Origin: CAZSLI01 sp964607705
Lineage (GTDB): Bacteria > Actinomycetota > Coriobacteriia > Anaerosomatales > PHET01
Direction: 5' to 3'
DNA length: 64,000 nt
NCBI GenBank assembly: GCA_964607705.1
Contig: CAZSLI010000002.1
Span: 62,001-126,000, forward strand
Below are positions 58,132 through 64,000 of this stretch, piece by piece (the stretch's first letter is position 1; each line of letters starts with the position of its first letter). The position numbers were made by a program, and so were the translations under genes. The notes beneath the pieces are model-generated. The model was given only the letters and a program-made list of their open reading frames with translations. It was not told where the DNA came from and did no database searches.

Positions 58132-59533
58132 CAGGCGCCTCTCCGCCAGCGCACGCGTGTTGCTCGCCATGACCGGCGTCCTTGCGCTCGCGATCGTGCT
58201 GCTTGTAGCCGTTGCCTACGTGGTCACGACCCGCGCTCTCACCGCAGACATCGACAGGACGCTTCGGCGGGAGGCGGACGCCTATGCGGCGGCCGTGCGC
58301 AGCGCACCGGCCACCGAGGCGCTCACCCAAGCCACCCGGAGCTACCTGGCGGCGAGAACCAGTCGCGGCTCGGGCCGCGACGTGATCCTGCTCGTCTCAC
58401 TGGGCGGCCGGACGATCTCCAACTCCCGCCTCAGGCTGGAAGACGCGCCGGGCAACGACCTGACAACCAGCCGCCCCGCCCCGCGCTACGACTCGTTCCC
58501 CTACAAAGGCGCCAGCTACCGAGCGCTCATAGTCCCCGTCAGCGCCAGCGACGGCGCCTCTGGGGTATTCGAGGCAGCAGTCGATGCGCGCGCTGCGAAC
58601 GCGACCGCCACCAGGGTCGCCTACGCGCTGGGGGCCGCGGGACTGCTCGTACTGGCGTTCGGCCTGCCGCTCTCCTACTGGGCCACGCGCCGCTCACTCA
58701 GGCCACTTACGCGGATGGCCGAGGACGCGACCGAGGTCTCCCATGCGCAGCCCGGTAAGCGGATCGACTACGACGGCCCACCCGACGAGCTCGGTTCGCT
58801 AGCCCGCGCCCTCAATGCGATGCTCGACCGCCTCGAGCGCGCGTACGAGGATCAGCGCCGGTTCGTCGCCGACGCGAGTCATGAACTGCGCACGCCGGTC
58901 GCGGTGATCCGGGGCAACGTCGAGATCCTCCGGTCCGGTGCCGCCCAGGGCGATGATGCCGAGGAGTCGCTCGAGATGATCGAGAGCGAAGCGGTGCGCA
59001 TGGCGAAGTTGCTCGACGAGCTGCTCTCGCTCGCCCGCTTCGAGAGCGCCCACCGCACTGGCTTCCAGCCGCTTGAGGTCCGCTCGCTGCTCGACGACGT
59101 GGCCGCGCGGGCGCGACGGCTTGGCGACCGTGCGATCACGGTGGAGGGAGACTGCGGCTTGTGGGTCGAGGCCGACCCGGATCTGCTCGACCAGGCGCTC
59201 ATGAACCTGGTTCGCAACGCGATCGCGCATACGGACCAGCACGGCAGCGTCACGTTCGCGTGCGACCGCACCGCCAGCACGGTGCGCGTCTCGGTGACCG
59301 ACGACGGCCCCGGCATACCTGCGGAGGACCTCGACCGCGTCTTCGATCGCTTCTACCGGGCCCAGGGCGCGCGGCCCGTCGTGGACGCCGGCTCGGGCGC
59401 GGGCCTCGGCCTGGCGATCACCCGGCGCATCGTGGAGCTTCATGGGGGCACGATCCGCGCCGAGAATGCGTCGGGCGCCGGAGCGCGCTTCACGCTCGAG
59501 CTACCGTCGGTGTCCGAGCCGCCCGAATCCTAG
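58118..59533 (+). CDS. Membrane sensor histidine kinase
   Basis: The protein has 471 residues from the GTG at 58118. Two membrane helices (about 12-35 and 170-190) bracket an extracytoplasmic sensor domain of some 135 residues. HAMP follows, then the H-box DASHELRTPVAVIRGN (His phospho site), N-box LVRNAIAHTD, G1 DDGPGIPAED, F and G2 GSGAGLGLAITRR. The sensor has no cofactor-binding motif I can name. It is the partner of the response regulator upstream. Confidence 0.93.
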   Translation: MSGASRRLSASARVLLAMTGVLALAIVLLVAVAYVVTTRALTADIDRTLRREADAYAAAVRSAPATEALTQATRSYLAARTSRGSGRDVILLVSLGGRTISNSRLRLEDAPGNDLTTSRPAPRYDSFPYKGASYRALIVPVSASDGASGVFEAAVDARAANATATRVAYALGAAGLLVLAFGLPLSYWATRRSLRPLTRMAEDATEVSHAQPGKRIDYDGPPDELGSLARALNAMLDRLERAYEDQRRFVADASHELRTPVAVIRGNVEILRSGAAQGDDAEESLEMIESEAVRMAKLLDELLSLARFESAHRTGFQPLEVRSLLDDVAARARRLGDRAITVEGDCGLWVEADPDLLDQALMNLVRNAIAHTDQHGSVTFACDRTASTVRVSVTDDGPGIPAEDLDRVFDRFYRAQGARPVVDAGSGAGLGLAITRRIVELHGGTIRAENASGAGARFTLELPSVSEPPES

Positions 59534-59570
59534 CGCGCTCGCCCGCATCGCTCGGCCGCCCCGAGGACTC

Positions 59571-61487
59571 CTACGCCTTGCGCAGTACCCGCACGTCACC
59601 GTCGCGCTTCGTGACGCCCTGGGTGTCGAAGTACTCGAGCAACGGGATGGCGTACTTGCGGCTCACACCGAGCGTGTCGCGCAGCTCTGCCGCGGTGGCG
59701 CCCGCTGGATGCGCTCGCAGGTGTGCCTCCATGCGCTCGCGGGCGCCGGCGATGGCGTCGCACGCGAAGAACAGCTCCCCGGTCACCCGGACGACCCTTC
59801 CCTCTGCGGCCAGCTTGCCGAGCACCTTGCGGGCCATCCCCTCGCCAACACCCGCCGAGGACGCCAGGTCGCTGATCGATGCCGGGGCCAAGCCCTGTCC
59901 CTCTAGCAGCGGGACGAGCGCGTCGGCCGCGCCCTCCTCCTCGGCGAGGGCCGAGACCGCTGCCTTAGGGTGGCGGACCTGTCCCTTGTCGGTCTCCGCC
60001 ACACCGCGCTCGACGGCGACGCCGAGGACGGCGTCGAAGGCCTTGGCGCTCAGTCGCCGGTCCACGCGGTCGCGCAGCGCGGCCGTCGCGAGGCCCGTCG
60101 CCTTGGGGTCGGCCTCATGGAACGCCAGCAGCTCCTTCTCCACCTCTGCCACGAGGTGCTCGAGTGCTTCGGGCGCGATGAACGCGGTCTCGCCGGCGAC
60201 CTTCAGGCGCTCGAGCTTCGCCTTGTTGAGCTCGTCGGCCACCTGCGGACGCGGCACGCCGAGGGCGGCCGCCACTTCGGCGCTGGTCATGGGCAGCGCA
60301 CGCGAAGCGAGCAGCCCCACGCTTGCCGAGGACAGATCGTGAGCGAGCAGCGCCTCGAGCAGCTCGCGCTCATGCGGCTTGAGCGTCGTGCGCCTCGGCG
60401 GGAGGGCGTCGAGCACCACCCCGCCGCCGATCGTGTAGACGGGCGAGTAGCTGCGCACGATGAAGCGGTCATCGTAGCGAGGCGCGAGCGGCTCCTCGAG
60501 CCGGACCTGCGCGAGCGAGCTCTCGCCGGGACGCAACGCGTCGTGCTCGACCAGGAGTACGCGGCCCAGCACCTCGCGCGTGCCGTGGTGGACGTGGACG
60601 CGCGTCCCGCTCTCGAACGGCTTGTCCTCGCCCGGTGTCCCGAGGTAGGTGAAGCGCGCGTCGAAGCGGTCGGTCACCGTGAGCGTGCCCGGGGCAGCGA
60701 CCAGGTCGCCCCGGTCGATCTCATCGCGCTCGACACCTGCGATGTTCATCGCGACCCGCTGCCCGGCGACGGCCTTGTCGACGCTCACGCCGTGGACTTG
60801 GACGCCGCGCACCCGACCGACGACGCCGCTCGGGTAGAGCTCGACCGGGTCGTCCTTTGCAGCGGTCCCTGACCACATGGTCCCTGTGACCACCGTCCCG
60901 GCACCCGCGATCGTAAAGACGCGGTCTACCGGAAGCCGCATCGGGAGGTTCGCCTGTCTCGAGCGTGTCTCCTCGGCAACCTCGTCGAGCACGCCGAGTA
61001 GCTCGTCGAGCCCCCGACGGCTCTTGCTCGAGACCGCCACGACGGGCGCGCCCTCGATACTCGTGCCCCTGAGCAGCTGCTCGACGTCGGCTCGCACCAG
61101 CTCGAGCCAGTCGTCATCGACGAGATCGGCCTTGGTAAGCGCGACCACTCCGCGTTCGATGCCGAGAAGGTCGATGATCGCGAGGTGCTCCCGGGTCTGA
61201 GGCATCACGCCGTCATCGGCGGCGACCACCAGCAAGACGACGTCGACGCCGGTCGCGCCGGCGACCATCTGCCGCACGAACTTCTCGTGCCCGGGGACGT
61301 CCACGACGCCCATCGCGCGGCCGCTCGGCAACTCGAGGCGGGCGAAGCCCAGCTCGATGGTGATCCCGCGGTCCTTCTCCTCTTTGAGGCGGTCTGGATC
61401 GGTGCCCGTGAGCGCCTTGATGAGCGAGGACTTGCCGTGATCGATGTGCCCGGCGGTGCCGAGAACGAGCGAGGGCGCCGCAGCCAC
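59571..61487 (-). CDS. selB: Selenocysteine-specific elongation factor SelB
   Basis: The protein has 638 residues from the GTG at 61487, nine bases after the selA stop. The GTPase domain has GTAGHIDHGKSSLIKALTG, the switch DRGITIELGFA, DVPGHEKFVRQMVAG and TKADLVDD. EF-Tu-like domains 2 and 3 follow, and then the long C-terminal winged-helix region (about 400-638) that grips the SECIS RNA. It delivers Sec-tRNA to the UGA in the formate dehydrogenase mRNA. A longer frame upstream lies over selA and is not real. Confidence 0.95.
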   Translation of the reverse strand: MAAAPSLVLGTAGHIDHGKSSLIKALTGTDPDRLKEEKDRGITIELGFARLELPSGRAMGVVDVPGHEKFVRQMVAGATGVDVVLLVVAADDGVMPQTREHLAIIDLLGIERGVVALTKADLVDDDWLELVRADVEQLLRGTSIEGAPVVAVSSKSRRGLDELLGVLDEVAEETRSRQANLPMRLPVDRVFTIAGAGTVVTGTMWSGTAAKDDPVELYPSGVVGRVRGVQVHGVSVDKAVAGQRVAMNIAGVERDEIDRGDLVAAPGTLTVTDRFDARFTYLGTPGEDKPFESGTRVHVHHGTREVLGRVLLVEHDALRPGESSLAQVRLEEPLAPRYDDRFIVRSYSPVYTIGGGVVLDALPPRRTTLKPHERELLEALLAHDLSSASVGLLASRALPMTSAEVAAALGVPRPQVADELNKAKLERLKVAGETAFIAPEALEHLVAEVEKELLAFHEADPKATGLATAALRDRVDRRLSAKAFDAVLGVAVERGVAETDKGQVRHPKAAVSALAEEEGAADALVPLLEGQGLAPASISDLASSAGVGEGMARKVLGKLAAEGRVVRVTGELFFACDAIAGARERMEAHLRAHPAGATAAELRDTLGVSRKYAIPLLEYFDTQGVTKRDGDVRVLRKA

Positions 61488-61495
61488 GACGGTCC

Positions 61496-62893
61496 CTATC
61501 CCTCGGCCGCGATGCGCGCGAGAGCGTCGACGACCTCGTGTTCCTCGGCAGACGAGAGCGTGCGCGGGTCCAGGAGCAGGCGGTCGTCGGCGATGCGCGC
61601 CACCACGTGCGGATCGCCGAGGCGTAGACGGCGCTCGAGTTCGGTGACGCTCATGCGCTGAGGGGCAACCGTCGCGCATACGGTGGGGATGTCGGCCATG
61701 GGCAGCGCCCCGCCCCCGGCGCGCGAAACGTCGTCGTGCGTGCCGGTCAGGTAACAGTCGCCGCAGGTGCGGGCGATCTCGTCGGCGATGCGGGCGGCAC
61801 GCGAGGCCGCCTCGGTCTTGCCGAGGGCTAGCATGCGCAGCGTGGGCACCTCGCGCGCGGCACGCTCCGGGTCGAGGTAGAGCCGCAAGGTGGCTTCGAG
61901 AGCCGCCAGCGTCATCTTGTCGAGCCGGACGGCGCGCGCGAGCGGATGCTTCTTGAGCGCGGCGATCACGTGGTACTTGCCGCACAGGATGCCGGCCTGC
62001 GGGCCGCCGAGGAGCTTGTCGCCGCTGCACGTGACCACGTCGGCACCGGCAGCAACGCTCTCGGCGACCGTCGGCTCGCCGATAAGGCCCCACTGGCGAA
62101 GGTCGACGAGCACACCCGAGCCCTGGTCCTCCATCACCGGCACGCCATGACTCGCGCCCAGCTCGACGAGCTCGGCCAGCGAGACCTCCTCGGTGAACCC
62201 GACAACGCGGTAGTTGCTGGTGTGCACCTTGAGCAGAAGCCCGGTGCGCTCAGTGATCGCGCCCTCATAGTCGCGCAGGTGCGTCTTGTTGGTTGTGCCG
62301 ACCTCGACCATCGTGGCGCCGGACTCCGCCATGACGTCGGGTACGCGGAACGAACCGCCGATCTCGACAAGTTGTCCGCGGCTGACGATCGCTTCCTTGC
62401 CGCGGGCGAGCCCGGCGAGCGCAAGCATGACCGCGGCCGCATTGTTGTTGACCGCCATGGCGGCCTCAGCGCCGGTCAGCCGACAGATGAGCGACTCGAC
62501 ATGCACGTGACGGCTGCCGCGCTCGCCGCTGTCCACGTCGTACTCGAGCGTCGAGTAGCCGCGAGCGACCTCGGCGACCGCCGAGACGGCCTCCTCGGCA
62601 AGGGGCGAGCGGCCGAGGTTCGTGTGCACGACGATGCCGGTCGCATTGATGACGCGCCTGAGAGAACTGCGCGCCTTGAGCTGCGCGCGGCCGATAGCAT
62701 CGGCTGCCACCGAATCGGCGCTCGTGTCGGCGTCGCGGCCGTCGAGCACGGTCACCCGCACGGCCTCGATCGCCTCGCGCACGGCCTCGACGACGAGCGC
62801 GCGCGGCACCGTCTGCGAAAGGGCGGCGATGTCGTCGCGTTCGAGAACGGCGTCGACCTTGGGAAGCTGCCTCAGCAGCGCGTTCGTATCCAT
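61496..62893 (-). CDS. selA: L-seryl-tRNA(Sec) selenium transferase SelA
   Basis: The protein has 465 residues. The N-terminal helices (LLRQLPKVDAVLERDDIAALSQ) and TGIVVHTNLGRSPL are typical. The PLP lysine is in VTCSGDKLLGGPQAGILCG, and NNNAAAVMLAL and MEDQGSGVLVDL are conserved. It converts Ser-tRNA(Sec) to Sec-tRNA(Sec) with selenophosphate. The ATG at 62893 has no ribosome binding site, but TACAAT stands six bases before it, so the mRNA may be leaderless. It is followed by selB with nine bases between. Confidence 0.95.
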   Translation of the reverse strand: MDTNALLRQLPKVDAVLERDDIAALSQTVPRALVVEAVREAIEAVRVTVLDGRDADTSADSVAADAIGRAQLKARSSLRRVINATGIVVHTNLGRSPLAEEAVSAVAEVARGYSTLEYDVDSGERGSRHVHVESLICRLTGAEAAMAVNNNAAAVMLALAGLARGKEAIVSRGQLVEIGGSFRVPDVMAESGATMVEVGTTNKTHLRDYEGAITERTGLLLKVHTSNYRVVGFTEEVSLAELVELGASHGVPVMEDQGSGVLVDLRQWGLIGEPTVAESVAAGADVVTCSGDKLLGGPQAGILCGKYHVIAALKKHPLARAVRLDKMTLAALEATLRLYLDPERAAREVPTLRMLALGKTEAASRAARIADEIARTCGDCYLTGTHDDVSRAGGGALPMADIPTVCATVAPQRMSVTELERRLRLGDPHVVARIADDRLLLDPRTLSSAEEHEVVDALARIAAEG

Positions 62894-62966
62894 GTGACGA
62901 TTGTAGCCGAGTCGCTCCATGCGGAAGCGGCCGGACGCACCCGGCCGCTGCAACGCGAAGCCCGGC

Positions 62967-63359
62967 CTACTGGGCGGCCGGAGTCTCGGGGGCCACGTCG
63001 GCGATCAGCACCGCGATCTCGAGCGTCCCACGATAGGTTCCCTCGGCATCGCGCAGCGCCAGGTAGCGCACCGACGCCGGGCCCGCATCGCACGAGGTGA
63101 GGAACTCGGCAGAGTCGCGCCAGCCCGACTCGAGCTCACTCATGAGGCGGTCCACCTCGGCACGCGTCGCCGGGGAGTGGCACGCGAGGACGTCCTTGCC
63201 GATGTCCTCAGGCATGCGCTTGAAGAGACGATGCGGCGAGTACCAGCGAACGATGCGCTGCTCGTCCACGTAGGTCATGTCGAACGGCAGGCTCTCGAGC
63301 AACAGGCGCAGCTCAGAAGGCAGAAGCGCACCCACGTGCATCGGAAGGGCATCGTTCAT
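62967..63359 (-). CDS. PAS-like domain protein (DUF438 C-terminal type)
   Basis: The protein has 130 residues in a single PAS-like fold: ESLPFDMTYVDEQRIVRWYSPHRLFKRMPEDIGKDVLACHSP and VRYLALRDAEGTYRGTLEIAVLIADV. These correspond to the C-terminal PAS part of DUF438 proteins, in which the pocket His/Cys (ACHSP) may hold a cofactor. It has no signalling output domain, so it probably works by binding another protein or a ligand. It sits between a YedF-like gene and selA on the same strand. Confidence 0.8.
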   Translation of the reverse strand: MNDALPMHVGALLPSELRLLLESLPFDMTYVDEQRIVRWYSPHRLFKRMPEDIGKDVLACHSPATRAEVDRLMSELESGWRDSAEFLTSCDAGPASVRYLALRDAEGTYRGTLEIAVLIADVAPETPAAQ

Positions 63360-63368
63360 GCGGGTCTC

Positions 63369-63707
63369 CTAGCGGATGGTGACTATCTGGTCGTCGCCCA
63401 TTATGGCCGCAACACTGGCCGGCATGGTGCCGACTTCTCCCACGGCGAGCGATTCAGTGAGGCCGAGGTAGTCGAGGCAGGTGCCGCATGCCTTGATGGC
63501 TACCCCGTTCTCTGCGAGCAACTCGAGGTCGCCGACCGAGGCCGAGCCCTCGCACGCCAGCTTGACGCCGGCGTTCATGAGCATGACGGCGGTGGGCCGG
63601 TCGTCGTTTCGTGCCAGCGAGTAGAGGAAGTTCTTCATCAGGACCGCCCCGAGTTCCGCGTCGCCGTCACCGATGCGGTCACTCAGGATCAAGATGCGCT
63701 TACCCAC
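63369..63707 (-). CDS. YedF-like selenium metabolism protein (DsrE-like domain only)
   Basis: The protein has 112 residues from the GTG at 63707, preceded by GGAGG. Markers of the C-terminal half of the YedF family are ILILSDRIGDGDAELGAVLMKNFLYSL, MLMNAGVKLACEGSASVGDLELLAENGV, and the Cys pair IKACGTCLDYLGL, then VGEVGTM. The usual YedF is about 190-200 residues with an N-terminal TusA-like domain; that domain is absent here. The CxxC pair could carry persulfide or selenide for SelD. The gene lies 91 bases downstream of selD. Confidence 0.85.
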   Translation of the reverse strand: MGKRILILSDRIGDGDAELGAVLMKNFLYSLARNDDRPTAVMLMNAGVKLACEGSASVGDLELLAENGVAIKACGTCLDYLGLTESLAVGEVGTMPASVAAIMGDDQIVTIR

Positions 63708-63748
63708 GCGTCCTCCATAAGCAGTAGTTAGCAATGACTTGCGATGGG

Positions 63749-63754
63749 ATTATA
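63749..63754 (-). promoter_or_regulatory. Candidate -10 element for the yedF-selAB run
   Basis: On the minus strand TATAAT lies 42 bases before the yedF-like GTG, inside the gap after selD. No good -35 hexamer is visible at 17 bases. A GC hairpin (63783-63797 on the plus strand) right after the selD stop may end or slow that transcript. Confidence 0.35.
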
Positions 63755-63797
63755 CCGCTGCCGAGAAGACGCGGGTCGCGACGCGGGCCAGGCCCGC

Positions 63798-64000
63798 TCA
63801 GGCGACCGTGATGACGCCCGGCGTGCCCGTCTCGAAGCGGCCGACCCGCGCTGCCATGACCTCGCGCGCTCCGAGCTGGTCGGCCAACTCATCTGCGCGC
63901 TCAGGGGCGACCGCGATCAGGAGGCCGCCGCTCGTCTGCGGATCGCCCAGCACGCGCATCGTGACGTCGCGCTCTGTCGTGGAGTGCCAGCGCGTGAAGC
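63798..64000 (-). CDS. selD: Selenophosphate synthase SelD, C-terminal end (5' end outside window)
   Basis: The last 67 residues are visible up to the TGA at 63798. The motif MRVLGDPQTSGGLLIAVAPERADELADQL is the conserved C-terminal SelD signature (DPQTSGGLLIAV). SelD makes selenophosphate from selenide and ATP for SelA. Its active-site region (often Cys or Sec) is outside the window, so whether this SelD is itself a selenoprotein cannot be seen. Confidence 0.93.
   Translation of the reverse strand, partial: FTRWHSTTERDVTMRVLGDPQTSGGLLIAVAPERADELADQLGAREVMAARVGRFETGTPGVITVA

Noticed and set aside
61488..62093. Long N-terminal extension of SelB
   Set aside because: It would overlap selA by 600 bases in another frame and is Arg-rich without any motif; the GTG at 61487 directly precedes the GTPase P-loop.

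Overview
The window comes from a GC-rich, anaerobic, respiratory bacterium that is probably Gram-positive. The likeliest group is the actinobacterial class Coriobacteriia, in a lineage rich in multiheme cytochromes. This placement is inference: it rests on GC content, exported proteins with signal peptides or lipoboxes, many single-membrane-anchored cytochromes c, no visible outer-membrane porin, and the style of a C-terminal cell-surface domain. There is no rRNA here to confirm it.

Region 1 (1-27.6 kb, almost all on the minus strand) is an extracytoplasmic electron-transfer island. It encodes three related 5-6-heme cytochromes, a Tat-exported [NiFe] hydrogenase, a Tat-exported formate dehydrogenase with an in-frame UGA (selenocysteine) and its ferredoxin subunit, and two copies of a TPR + membrane NHL-propeller pair. 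It also encodes a set of 20-, 13- and 7-heme cytochromes with a membrane cytochrome b. Five of the transcription units carry a shared CRP/FNR-geometry palindrome, TGTAAC-N4-GTTACA, upstream of the first gene. The formate dehydrogenase also has a long leader with a molybdenum/tungsten-cofactor riboswitch and a terminator-like hairpin.

Region 2 (27.7-39.3 kb, minus strand) supplies the cofactor for that enzyme: a LysR regulator, a molbindin, a tungstate ABC transporter (tupABC) with a second riboswitch over the tupA ribosome binding site, a MobA-FdhD fusion, MoeA, a tiny conserved-looking protein, MobB, MoaA, MoaC, a MOSC protein and MoaB. A cysteine desulfurase/selenocysteine lyase-like protein and a small DUF3343-type protein follow. 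Region 3 (39.3-42.3 kb, plus strand) is a Fur-family regulator with its own 7-1-7 box and an ECF cobalt/nickel transporter, plausibly feeding the hydrogenase with nickel.

Region 4 (42.3-54.8 kb) is mixed: a flavodiiron protein, three glycosyltransferase-like proteins, a polyprenyl diphosphate synthase, a FetAB-type exporter, a 1.3-kilo-residue surface protein and a nitroreductase. Region 5 (54.8-64 kb) holds tRNA-Sec (selC), a NapC-like cytochrome extended by a tandem heme-repeat array (about 27 hemes), a two-component system, and the selenium genes selB, selA, a PAS-like protein, a YedF-like protein and the C-terminus of selD.

Together the genes describe respiration on formate and H2. Periplasm-facing selenium/tungsten and nickel enzymes would pass electrons to a network of cytochromes crossing the cell wall, and the window contains most of the metal, cofactor and selenium machinery needed. 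The most unusual items are the two enzymes carrying extra beta-rich domains, the duplicated TPR/NHL-PIN-like pair, the repeat-array cytochrome, and the shared operator and riboswitch circuits.
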